Under the pieces are notes generated by a model that worked only from the letters and a program-made list of their open reading frames with translations, was not told the DNA's origin and did not search any database. Positions 54,541 to 63,644 of a stretch of DNA of 64,000 nt are shown here, one piece after another. The DNA lies in assembly GCF_036250695.1 (NCBI RefSeq), contig NZ_CP109427.1, positions 3,844,001 through 3,908,000 on the forward strand. The letters run 5' to 3'. The DNA comes from Streptomyces sp. NBC_01497. GTDB lineage: Bacteria > Actinomycetota > Actinomycetes > Streptomycetales > Streptomycetaceae. The first letter of the stretch is position 1. Each line of letters opens with the position of its first letter. A program made the translations under genes and the position numbers.

Positions 54541-54562
54541 CGCTGTACAAAGGAATACAGCG
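54541..54562. promoter_or_regulatory. Palindrome CGCTGTA-n8-TACAGCG
   Basis: Perfect 7-bp arms around CAAAGGAA, 109 bases upstream of the lsrL start codon. Candidate operator for lsrL. Confidence 0.5.
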
Positions 54563-54670
54563 AAAAACAGCATTGTCCGAGAACAGCCGGAAGACCGGTG
54601 TCGCCGCACGTCAGCCCTGCGCAAACGCGGGCCCGGAGCGCCGCGGTGCCGCAGGAAAGGACCGATATCC

Positions 54671-55006
54671 GTGGCGCAGCGCGTAGTGGTCACTCTCTCC
54701 GACGACATGGACGGCGGAGAAGCGGCGGAAACGGTCGCGTTCGGTCTGGACGGCAAGTCGTACGAGATCGACCTGAATCCCGCCAATGCGAAGAAACTGC
54801 GCAAGGCCCTCGCGCCCTACGTGGCCGCGGGCCGCAGGCAGACAAATGCGAGCAAGCGCGGCAAGCTGCGCGCTTCGTACCATCACACGTCCCTCGACCC
54901 GGACCCGGCCGCCGTCCGCGCGTGGGCGCAGTCGCACAAGATGGACGTGCCGGCCAGGGGCCGCATCCCCAAGCGCGTCTACGAGGCGTTCCGCGAGGCG
55001 AGTTGA
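54671..55006 (+). CDS. lsrL: Lsr2-family nucleoid-associated protein (LsrL-type paralogue)
   Basis: 111-aa H-NS-like xenogeneic silencer. N-terminal dimerisation beta-sheet (MAQRVVVTLSDDMDGGEAAETVAFGLDGKSYEIDL is the usual start), then a C-terminal AT-hook-like domain with R96-G97-R98. GTG 54671 follows AGGAAAGGA. Streptomyces carry Lsr2 plus a paralogue LsrL beside the purine genes; the position here matches LsrL. The linker HHTSLDPDPA is shorter than a typical Lsr2 linker. Confidence 0.9.
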   Translation: MAQRVVVTLSDDMDGGEAAETVAFGLDGKSYEIDLNPANAKKLRKALAPYVAAGRRQTNASKRGKLRASYHHTSLDPDPAAVRAWAQSHKMDVPARGRIPKRVYEAFREAS

Positions 55007-55081
55007 GCCACGGGTGGGGGGGTGGGGGCGCTCACGACGCCCCGGGCGCCCTCGATTTGCCATCCACCCCGGGTGATCGGC

Positions 55082-55087
55082 TAGAGT
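55082..55087 (+). promoter_or_regulatory. -10 element before tRNA-Gly(UCC)
   Basis: TAGAGT, with TTGCCA 19 bases upstream as a poor -35. Gives a short tRNA leader of about 43 bases. Confidence 0.5.
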
Positions 55088-55136
55088 CTGGAACACGCCG
55101 AGGGGCAAGGCCGAAAGGCAAGAACCTCCGGAGCGT

Positions 55137-55208
55137 GCGGGTGTAGTTCAGTAGTAGAACGCCCCCTTTCCAAGGGGGAGGCGCAGTGTGCAATTCCTGT
55201 CACCCGCT
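55137..55208 (+). tRNA. Divergent tRNA-Gly (TCC), possibly non-elongator
   Basis: 72 nt with perfect acceptor (GCGGGTG/CACCCGC, T73), D-stem GTTC/GAAC and anticodon stem CCCCC/GGGGG with loop UUUCCAA, so tRNA-Gly(UCC). The D-loop is AGTAGTA, lacking the G18-G19 pair, and the T-arm GCAGT-GTGCAATT-CCTGT lacks UUC at 54-56 and closes with a U-C mismatch. Both elbow contacts found in all other tRNAs of this window are missing. Known parallel: staphylococcal non-proteogenic tRNA-Gly used for peptidoglycan bridges has UU for GG and UGUAAAU for the T-loop. Otherwise a decaying pseudogene. Confidence 0.8.
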
Positions 55209-55242
55209 CCGCATCGCTCTCCGACCACTTCGGTGGATCGGG

Positions 55243-55248
55243 TAGAGT
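55243..55248 (+). promoter_or_regulatory. -10 element before tRNA-Gly(GCC) copy 1
   Basis: TAGAGT, 28 bases before the tRNA. Confidence 0.45.
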
Positions 55249-55275
55249 GATGAGCACATCGCCCGCTCGATGTGT

Positions 55276-55348
55276 GCGGACGTGGCTCAGTTGGTAGAGC
55301 ATCACCTTGCCAAGGTGAGGGTCGCGAGTTCGAATCTCGTCGTCCGCT
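55276..55348 (+). tRNA. tRNA-Gly (GCC), copy 1
   Basis: 73-nt canonical cloverleaf, anticodon loop CUUGCCAA region reading GCC, D-loop with GG (AGTTGGTA), T-arm GAGTTCGAATCTC. Confidence 0.95.
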
Positions 55349-55356
55349 CAGTGATC

Positions 55357-55387
55357 AAAGGCCCCGGTCTCATCGACCGGGGCTTTT
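55357..55387 (+). terminator. Terminator of tRNA-Gly(GCC) copy 1
   Basis: 13-bp stem AAAGGCCCCGGTC / GACCGGGGCTTTT (one G-U) ending in four T. Confidence 0.85.
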
Positions 55388-55619
55388 GGCGTACCCGGGC
55401 ACGCTGGTTTCTCCTGCCGCATGCCCGCCCAGGATCCAGATCGTTCCCCACCTGACGCCGACACCGCGTCGGCCCCTCGCGTCGCGCTCTGATTCGGCTG
55501 CCGCGAGCCCGAGTTCGGCAAGCCGCTTCGCGATCGGGAGGACGGCCGCGTACGGGAAGACGGCGCGCAACGACACGGTCGTCACCCGTCCGCACGGAAT
55601 CCGGGTCCGGACCGTCGGG

Positions 55620-55742
55620 TCCGCGCTCAGCCGGGCCCGGACTACCGGGTCCGCACACAGCCGGGTCCCGGACTACCGGGTCCGCACTCAGCCGGGTCCC
55701 GGACTACCGGGTCCAGACAGAGCCGGGTCCCGGACTACCGGA
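55620..55742. repeat. 31-bp tandem repeat, about four copies
   Basis: Unit starts GGACTACCGGGTCCG and ends CAGCCGGGTCCC; successive copies are nearly identical. It lies between the two tRNA-Gly(GCC) genes in 520 bases otherwise without a gene. Confidence 0.9.
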
Positions 55743-55844
55743 AGTGTCGGGGACCTTGTGACGGCGGCCACAGATGTACGGGGCCATCCCCGCCGCCGTG
55801 CAACCGTCGCACGGCGGCGGGGATCGAACGGGAACGAGGTTGGG

Positions 55845-55850
55845 TATAGT
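55845..55850 (+). promoter_or_regulatory. -10 element before tRNA-Gly(GCC) copy 2
   Basis: TATAGT, 22 bases before the tRNA. Confidence 0.5.
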
Positions 55851-55871
55851 GGGGGACGCACCACAGCGCAT

Positions 55872-55944
55872 GCGGACGTAGCTCAGCTGGTAGAGCGCAA
55901 CCTTGCCAAGGTTGAGGTCGCGAGTTCGAACCTCGTCGTCCGCT
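55872..55944 (+). tRNA. tRNA-Gly (GCC), copy 2
   Basis: 73-nt canonical cloverleaf, anticodon GCC; it differs from copy 1 in the D-stem/anticodon stem bases only by compensated changes. Confidence 0.95.
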
Positions 55945-55949
55945 CGTGA

Positions 55950-55983
55950 GAAGGCCCCCTTCCCCATCGGGAAGGGGGCCTTC
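55950..55983. terminator. Terminator of tRNA-Gly(GCC) copy 2
   Basis: Perfect 15-bp stem (55950-55964 with 55969-55983), CATC loop; may also stop purC transcripts coming from the other strand. Confidence 0.85.
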
Positions 55984-56247
55984 ATCGTTCCCACAGTGCC
56001 GGGTTGCCGCCCTGCCGCCCCCACCGCGCCGCCGCACCGGTACCGCCCGAGGCCGCGGCCCGGACGCTCACGTCCGGGCCGCCGTTTTCTCCGGATACTG
56101 GCTTTCGCGTTCCAGCTCTCCGTGTTCCGACTCTCGTGTTCCAGCTCTCGTGTTCCAGCTCTCCGCGTTCCGGTTCTCCGGACAGCGGTTCTCCTCCGGG
56201 GTCCGGATTCGGGATTTCTCCGGGTCCGGGTCCGGTTCCGCGCTTCC

Positions 56248-57147
56248 TCACTTCCAGGTGATGCCCGTGATGCGCCGGTAGGCCTCCAGGTACTTGGCGC
56301 GGGTCGCCTCGACGACGTCCTCGGGCAGCTCCGGCGGCGGCAGCTCGCCGTTGCGGTCCCAGCCGGACGTGGGGGACGTCAGCCAGTCACGTACGTACTG
56401 CTTGTCGTACGAAGGCTGCGCGTGGCCCGGCTCCCACTCCTCGGCGGGCCAGAAGCGGGAGGAGTCGGACGTCAGCACCTCGTCGGCGAGGACGAGCCGG
56501 TCGCCGTCGAAGCCGAACTCGAACTTGGTGTCGGCCAGGATGATGCCCCGGTCCCGGGCCACGTCCCGGGCCCGGCCGTAGATGTCGAGCGTCGTACGGC
56601 GCAGCTGCGCCGCCGTCTCGGCACCGACCTGGCGGGCGACCTCCTCATAGGCGACGTTCTCGTCATGGTCGCCCACGTCGGCCTTCGTCGCGGGCGTGAA
56701 GATCGGCGCCGGCAGCTCGGACCCGTCCACGAGGCCCTCGGGCAGGGCGAGGCCGCAGACCGTGCGGGTCTCGCGGTACTCGGCGAGGCCGGAACCCGTG
56801 AGGAAACCGCGGGCGACGCATTCGACCGGGAGCATCTTCAGCGCTGTGCACACCATCGTGCGGCCCTCCCAGTCGGCGGGGGCGCCCGCAGGGAGGTCGG
56901 TGGAGATCACATGGTTCGGGACGATGTCGGTGAGACGGTCGAACCACCACATCGAGAGCTGGGTGAGGATCCTGCCCTTGTCGGGGATCTCCGTCGGCAG
57001 CACCCAGTCGTACACGGAGATACGGTCGGTCGCGACCATGACCAGGTCGCCGGCCTCGTTGCGATAGAGGTCGCGCACCTTGCCCGTATGCAGGTGCTGG
57101 AGGCCCGGAACCTCGATCGGCTGCGGTTTCTCCACGAATCCGGCCAT
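56248..57147 (-). CDS. purC: Phosphoribosylaminoimidazole-succinocarboxamide synthase
   Basis: 299-aa SAICAR synthetase, step 8 of purine synthesis (CAIR + aspartate + ATP). Motifs HTGKVRDLY, ATDRISVYDWVLPTEIPDKGRILTQLS, PVECVARGFLTGSGL, DTKFEFGFD and DEVLTSDSSRFWP are intact; it is the long (~300 aa) actinobacterial/fungal form. ATG 57147 with GAAGGG about 11 bases upstream. Confidence 0.96.
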   Translation of the reverse strand: MAGFVEKPQPIEVPGLQHLHTGKVRDLYRNEAGDLVMVATDRISVYDWVLPTEIPDKGRILTQLSMWWFDRLTDIVPNHVISTDLPAGAPADWEGRTMVCTALKMLPVECVARGFLTGSGLAEYRETRTVCGLALPEGLVDGSELPAPIFTPATKADVGDHDENVAYEEVARQVGAETAAQLRRTTLDIYGRARDVARDRGIILADTKFEFGFDGDRLVLADEVLTSDSSRFWPAEEWEPGHAQPSYDKQYVRDWLTSPTSGWDRNGELPPPELPEDVVEATRAKYLEAYRRITGITWK

Positions 57148-57626
57148 GTCCGTGCGCCCTTCTCTGCGATCCCCTGACGGGTCTCTCTGATGGCGGGGCC
57201 TCCGCCTGTCCTGTCCGGGTCGACCTGCCCGGGCCGCCCTCGCCGGGCCGCCTGTTCGGGTCGCCCTCGCCGGTACGTCCTGCTCGACGGTCTCGCGGCC
57301 CCCGGTGATCTGCGCGATCACTCCTTCGATTCTCCCGCACCGGCGGAGCACGGCAGTCCGCAGGGGCGGCCCACCGCCGCATCCGCCAGGTCGGCGGGTC
57401 AGGAAGGGCCGCGCGGCACAGCACCCCGCCGGCCGTCGGGCGCGGGCGTCCGGCCACGGGCCAACGGGCCACGGGCAACGGGCAACGGGCAACGGGCAAC
57501 GGGCAACGATGATCCGTTACGGCGGACCGACAGCGAGCGTGCGGTCGGCGGGGGACGTTCGTCCGGACACACAGGGCGCTCGCACGGCAGCCGAGGGCAT
57601 GCACGGCTCGGCAGGGGGTTCGGGGC
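57148..57626. other. Upstream region of purC
   Basis: Should carry the purC promoter. 57474-57508 is a 7-bp tandem repeat GGGCAAC (about five copies) continuing from GGGCCAC. No gene supported. Confidence 0.45.
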
Positions 57627-59084
57627 TCAGTCGCGCTTGCAGATGCGGTCGAGCAGGTTGGCGGTGGCCCGCTGGATGCGCGAGTCGACATGGCCAGGAC
57701 GATCCAGCGCCGGCGACCAGGCGAAAGTCCCGGAGGCGAACACCAGCGCACCGGACGGGGCACGGTAGAGGGAGGTCTCCTGATGCCTCGGCGCCCCTTC
57801 AGTGTCGCGGTACGGGGAGTGCGCGAGCAGCATGCGGTCCTCGTGGTCCGGCAACGGGGCGCGGGGGAAGTAACGATCGGCCTCACCCGCCACGAGTCCG
57901 TCGATCCGGTCGCCCTCGACCGCGCCGGAGGCCTCCCACAGCCAGTGATCGACGTTCCTGACGACGAGCGGGTGCGGCTCGGGGACCCGCCCGGCGTACT
58001 GGATGCCGATGATCTGCTGCTCGGCGGTGTCCACCTCCCGCCAGAGCGACGGCTTTCCGGGACCGTGCCGCTTGCGGCAGGTCAGCAGCCGGTCCGGCAC
58101 GCCGGAGGCGGACGGGCCCAGCTCCACCTGCCAGTACATCGAGTTGGCGGAGAGGAAGACGAGCGAGGTGCCGATGTCGCGGGCCCGCTCCACGGTGCGG
58201 CGCATCGGGACGGACCAGTACTCGTCGTGGCCGGGAAAGACCAGACCGCGGTACCGCGAGGGGTCGACGCGACCCGCGTGCAGGTCACGGGCGTCGGCGT
58301 AGGCGAGGTCGTAGCCGTACCGCTCGGCCCAGCGGATGAAGTCGTACGCGTGCCCGACATGCAACGGCAGACCGGCGCCCGCGTACGGGCGGTCGAATGA
58401 CACCGTGACGGCGGCGTCCTGTTCGCCGAGGAGCCGGCCCTGCTCGTCCCACGCGTGGTAGAGGCTCGCGCCCGTCCTGCCGTCCTCCGGATAGAGGTTG
58501 TAGGCCTGCCAGGTCAGGTCGGGGAGCAGGAGGAGCAGGTCGGCGGGGTGGTTGTCCCGGACGGTGAAGGGGACGTGGGAGCGGTAGCCGTCGGCGGTGG
58601 TCAACACGGCCACGTAGGCGCCGATCGACCAGTACGAAGGCACCTGCAGCCGCCAGGACAGCCACCAGTGGTGGCAGGAGACCGTACGGTCCGCGGTCAT
58701 CGGCGGCGGCTGGACGATGCCCGCCAGCCGGGGACTGGTGATGATCTTGCGGGCGCCCTCGCCGTTGTAATGGCCGATGCGGTAGACGTCGACCGAGAAC
58801 TCCTGCGGTGGGTCGACGGTGACATGGAAGTCGAGGGCCTCGCCCGGGGCGACGGCGCCGCTGGACGCGAAGCCCTTGATCTGGCGGCGTACGTCGTCGG
58901 CGGTCCTCGGACCGCCCCGGGCCCGGCCCAGGTCCGGGTCCGCGTACCAGGGAACGACCTGTCCCGTGTCGTCGAAGTAGTTCTCGCTGCCACGGAGCCA
59001 GGGCAGGGGGCCCTGGCCGAAGGGGTCGGTGACGGCGTGTGCGAGTGCGCCCGACTCCCACCGCCGGATGTGGTCCGCCCCCAT
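57627..59084 (-). CDS. DMFase beta-subunit-like (DUF6605) protein
   Basis: 485-aa soluble protein with the domain found in N,N-dimethylformamidase large subunits: ALDFHVTVDPPQEFSVDVYRIGHYNGEGARKI, LPDLTWQAYNLYPEDGRTG, VSFDRPYAG, FPGHDEYWSVPMRRTVERA, FLSANSMYWQV. There is no signal peptide and no small-subunit gene nearby, so DMF degradation is unlikely; many Streptomyces carry such proteins of unknown role. AAGGGG is eight bases upstream of the ATG. Confidence 0.85.
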   Translation of the reverse strand: MGADHIRRWESGALAHAVTDPFGQGPLPWLRGSENYFDDTGQVVPWYADPDLGRARGGPRTADDVRRQIKGFASSGAVAPGEALDFHVTVDPPQEFSVDVYRIGHYNGEGARKIITSPRLAGIVQPPPMTADRTVSCHHWWLSWRLQVPSYWSIGAYVAVLTTADGYRSHVPFTVRDNHPADLLLLLPDLTWQAYNLYPEDGRTGASLYHAWDEQGRLLGEQDAAVTVSFDRPYAGAGLPLHVGHAYDFIRWAERYGYDLAYADARDLHAGRVDPSRYRGLVFPGHDEYWSVPMRRTVERARDIGTSLVFLSANSMYWQVELGPSASGVPDRLLTCRKRHGPGKPSLWREVDTAEQQIIGIQYAGRVPEPHPLVVRNVDHWLWEASGAVEGDRIDGLVAGEADRYFPRAPLPDHEDRMLLAHSPYRDTEGAPRHQETSLYRAPSGALVFASGTFAWSPALDRPGHVDSRIQRATANLLDRICKRD

Positions 59085-59591
59085 CGTGCGCCCCTTCTTC
59101 GAGCCCCCTGGACACGCGGTGCTGGGGACCGCGGGCACTTCGGTGACACGAGATGTCGGGCGCCGGCTGTCAGCGCCGACCCCCAGCACATCACATAACG
59201 CACGCGGCTCGTCACCGATCGTCGCTAATTGACGCGAGCGGAGGGACCCATTCGGGAGAACTCTGGGGGGTTTGGTGCGCACTGGGGCGATTGGTGCTGC
59301 TGGGACGGCAGTTCGGGAGCGCGGCGAGCGACAGAGGTACCTCACGGCGGTGCCGGATGTCACCGTGCCGCGCGGTGTTCACCCCCGCGGGCCCGTCCCT
59401 CGCAGCCGCGTGATGCGTTGCGACCGCGTGATGCGTTCGGAACGGATCCGCGGTGTTCGTACGTCTTCGCGTGTCTTCGCGTGTCTTCGCGTGTCTTCGT
59501 ACGGATCTCCCCGGCGAGACTGCCATCGCGTGGCTCCCCCGCACGGCGGCGATCCTGGCAGGCCACCCCAAGCCCCCCGAACGGCCGTTGG
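59085..59591. other. Intergenic stretch with short repeats
   Basis: 59461-59500 is a 10-bp tandem repeat GTGTCTTCGC (about four copies, first and last degenerate). CCGCGTGATGCGTT occurs twice (59406, 59424). No gene supported. Confidence 0.5.
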
Positions 59592-61925
59592 TCAGACGAG
59601 CCGTACGGGTTTCTCCGGCCGGACTCCGAGGGAGGTGAGCCAGCTCCGCAGGGGCCCGGGGTCACCGTCCTCGACCAGGCTGTGCACAGGCCCGCTGAGG
59701 TCGGCATGCCGCTCACCCCGTACGAGCAGGGTGGGGCCGTCGAGCCAGTCGAGTCCGGGATGCGCACCGGCCGTGTCCACGGCGGAGCAGCAGACCATCG
59801 CGGTGACGTGGTCGGCGAGCAGTTCCCGGCCGCTCCTCGGCGGCTGGAGGGGAACGAGGGGCAGCGGGTCACTGGCCCTCGCCGAACGCCCGCCCGGCCC
59901 GGTCGACGCGCCCTGCGACGCGGCGGCCTCGCGGGCGAGTTCGGCGCTGATACGGGCGGCGAGGGCATCGGCGGGGGTGTCCCGCCCGGCGGTGCGGATG
60001 TCCGCCGCGGAGTTGGTCCGGATGTCCTGCGATCCGGCGGGGCCTGACGGTTCGGCTGGGTCTGACGGGTCGGCTGGGTCAGCGGAGTCAGCGGGGTCAG
60101 CAGCGTCGTCGACCGAAGGGCTTTGCGCCGGGTCTCCGCAAGCGCGGCCGTCCGTGGTCCCGGCATCCACCGGGGTTCTCCGGACGGCACCACTGGTGGT
60201 TCCGGGGACCGCCGGGTTCACGGGCGCGGTGCCCGCCGTGGTGGCCTTCGGGGCTGTGGCATCCGGGAGCGCCATGTGCGGGGACTCCGTGTCCGGGGAA
60301 GCCGTGTCCGGGTCCATCCGCTCGCCGAAAGCCGCGTCCAGCGCTTCCAGGCCGCGGGGCACCACCGGGAGCGTGTCGTCGCCGGGGTCGCCGAGCAGCG
60401 CCTCCGGATCCGCCGCCGGTGTCTCCTGCGAACGGGAGGCTCGCGGCTCCCCGCCCGGGTGCTGTCCGCCGACCCGCTCCGAGGCTCCGGCAACCGGGCC
60501 CGCACCGGCCGAACCGGTCGGGTCCGTCACACGGGACATGACCGGTGTCCCGCCGAGGGCGCCGTCGTCGCGGCCCTCACGGAGCGGGCGCCGGGAGAGG
60601 TGGTCGAGGACCCGGCTCAGCGTCGGGCCCATCGGACCCTGCACGCCGCCCGGGTGGCGCCCGCCCATCTCGTCCAGCACACGGTGGAGCCGGGCCGCCT
60701 CCGTACGCCATTTACGGTCGACCACTTCATCCGGATAGTCCTGCCAGTCGATGGGCGACCAGTCCGGTCCGCACTCGGCCGGTCCGCCGTGGAAGAGCCG
60801 GGCGGCCAGCAGGGAGGCGGCCTCGTCCATCGTGCCGGGCTCCTCCAGGAGGTCGCAGGCCGGCCGCTCGCCGAGTCGCGAGGCGAAACCTTCGGCGAGG
60901 CGGTCGCGACGGGACAGTTCGGTGAGAGCCGAGACGACGCCCGCGTCGAGCCGGGCGGGCCAGCGGCCCATGCGCCAGGCGGGCAGCGCGACCCGCGTAA
61001 GCAGCCGGTCCCAGCCCGCGTAAGCGAGGCCTACCTGTTCCTGCGCGACGATCCGCAGTCCGTAATCCACAGCCTGTGCACGCTCGGACGCCGCAGCGGC
61101 GACCCCGCGTTCCATGAGGGCCGCGTGTTCCCCGCAGGCACGGAGCAGGAGCCGGGCGATCCGGCCGACCGGGACGAGCACCGCGGCACGCAGCGGGCCG
61201 GGATGCGGCCGATCGGCGACCGCAACCGCCGCGTCGAGTCCCCGTACGAACCGGCGGGCCGCGGCTATGTCGGGATGAGCCGCGGAGCCCGTACCCGCCA
61301 CGACAGGGGCGAGGACGGCCCGCAGCTCGGCGATCCGCATCCACCAGAGGAAGGGCGACCCCACGACGAGGACGGGCGCGACAGGCGCCGGGCGACCCGT
61401 CCGCACGGACCGGCCGTCCCCCCTCTCCGCATTCCCGCCCGTGCTTCCCGCGAACGACCGCCCCGGGGCGGTCGCGTGTGTCGCGTGGGCCCGGTGCGTA
61501 CGGTCCTCCAGCCAGCTGTCGCAGTCGGGCGTCAGGGCTATCGCGGACGGCGGTGGCACACCGAGCCGCTCCGCCAGGTCCCTGACCAGGCGGTACAGAT
61601 CAGGAGCGGTTTTCTCCGCGACAGCGACCGTCGGACTCAGGGCGGGCTCGGCCCGCGCGACCACGGCCGCCACCGCGCCGGCCAGCAGCAGGACGACCAC
61701 CGCGAGGCCGGAGACGGCCCACCGGGCGATGTCCCAGCCCGTGCCCGTCAGCCGCCCCGTGCCCGCCGCGACCAGCAGGACCACGGACACCGCCGCGGGC
61801 AGCAGGGCCACGCCCAGCCCCCTGCCGCGGACACGCAGCACGGCCAGAGCCCTGGCGCGGGCGAACCGGGCGCCCACCTCGTCGCCGATGGTGGCACCTG
61901 AATCAGTGGTGCTGGAACTGGACAC
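59592..61925 (-). CDS. Large membrane protein resembling an inactive M48-type protease
   Basis: 777-aa protein with two hydrophobic helices (about 37-55 and 68-92). The following region, PDLYRLVRDLAERLGVPPPSAIAL (108-131) and SPFLWWMRIAELRAVLAPVVAGTG...HPDIAAARRFV (190-227), aligns by eye with M48/HtpX-like proteases, where AELRAVLAHELGH is expected. Here residues 207-211 are PVVAG, so HExxH is absent. A long central Asp/Pro/Ala-rich region (repeated ADPAD, about 580-660) and a C-terminal domain (DHVTAMVCCSAVDTAG...LLVRGERHADLSG) follow. GTG 61925 has GAGG seven bases upstream. The function is unknown; the pseudo-protease reading is inference. Confidence 0.78.
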   Translation of the reverse strand: MSSSSTTDSGATIGDEVGARFARARALAVLRVRGRGLGVALLPAAVSVVLLVAAGTGRLTGTGWDIARWAVSGLAVVVLLLAGAVAAVVARAEPALSPTVAVAEKTAPDLYRLVRDLAERLGVPPPSAIALTPDCDSWLEDRTHRAHATHATAPGRSFAGSTGGNAERGDGRSVRTGRPAPVAPVLVVGSPFLWWMRIAELRAVLAPVVAGTGSAAHPDIAAARRFVRGLDAAVAVADRPHPGPLRAAVLVPVGRIARLLLRACGEHAALMERGVAAAASERAQAVDYGLRIVAQEQVGLAYAGWDRLLTRVALPAWRMGRWPARLDAGVVSALTELSRRDRLAEGFASRLGERPACDLLEEPGTMDEAASLLAARLFHGGPAECGPDWSPIDWQDYPDEVVDRKWRTEAARLHRVLDEMGGRHPGGVQGPMGPTLSRVLDHLSRRPLREGRDDGALGGTPVMSRVTDPTGSAGAGPVAGASERVGGQHPGGEPRASRSQETPAADPEALLGDPGDDTLPVVPRGLEALDAAFGERMDPDTASPDTESPHMALPDATAPKATTAGTAPVNPAVPGTTSGAVRRTPVDAGTTDGRACGDPAQSPSVDDAADPADSADPADPSDPAEPSGPAGSQDIRTNSAADIRTAGRDTPADALAARISAELAREAAASQGASTGPGGRSARASDPLPLVPLQPPRSGRELLADHVTAMVCCSAVDTAGAHPGLDWLDGPTLLVRGERHADLSGPVHSLVEDGDPGPLRSWLTSLGVRPEKPVRLV

Positions 61926-62332
61926 GGTCGGACCTCACCCCCTCTGCCCCGCGACGGTTGCTCACTCCCCCACTGTGGCATCCGTCACTGACATCGCAAT
62001 GCCGGTGGGCCAAGTGCCGGAATGCCTGCGCCGCACCCTAGTTGGGCCGTGGGCGACCGTCACACGGTTGGCTCAGCCGTCACCCGATGGAATGGCTTTG
62101 GGTAAAGGTGCTGGCATATCGCGACCGATCCGTTTCGCGATACGACAAAGGCTCGATACGACAAACGGCACCGGCGAACGAGCGAGTCACGGCCCATTGC
62201 GCGCTGCTATCCGCTATTTGCTCGCTGCTCACTGCTCGCTGCTCGCTGCTCACGACCTTCTGGTTGCCGGGCAGGGCTCACTGCTCACTGCTCACGACAA
62301 AAGCCGTCCGACACAGGCGGCCGACACATGAC
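61926..62332. other. Intergenic stretch with GCTCACT-type repeats
   Basis: 62215-62300 contains repeated GCTCGCTGCTCACTGCTC-like units. No gene supported. The upstream part should hold the promoter of the 61925 gene. Confidence 0.45.
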
Positions 62333-62367
62333 AAAAGGCGCCCGGCTCCCTGAGGGGCCGGGCGCCT
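62333..62367 (-). terminator. Terminator of purD
   Basis: Perfect 11-bp stem (62336-62346 with 62357-62367), followed on the minus strand by UUUU; 27 bases past the purD stop. Confidence 0.85.
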
Positions 62368-62393
62368 CACGCCGGTCGTGGACGTGTCGCCGG

Positions 62394-63644
<1,251 letters not shown>

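Larger units (their letters stand above)
54239..54670. other. Divergent purS / lsrL promoter region
   Basis: Contains two palindromes (54386-54401 and 54541-54562, listed separately). 54500-54600 is AT-rich, as expected of the lsrL promoter. Confidence 0.5.

Noticed and set aside
55620..55742. CRISPR array
   Set aside because: Units are contiguous without unique spacers and no cas gene is present.
57627..59084. Functional N,N-dimethylformamidase
   Set aside because: Only the large-subunit-like domain is present, no small subunit gene; function left open.
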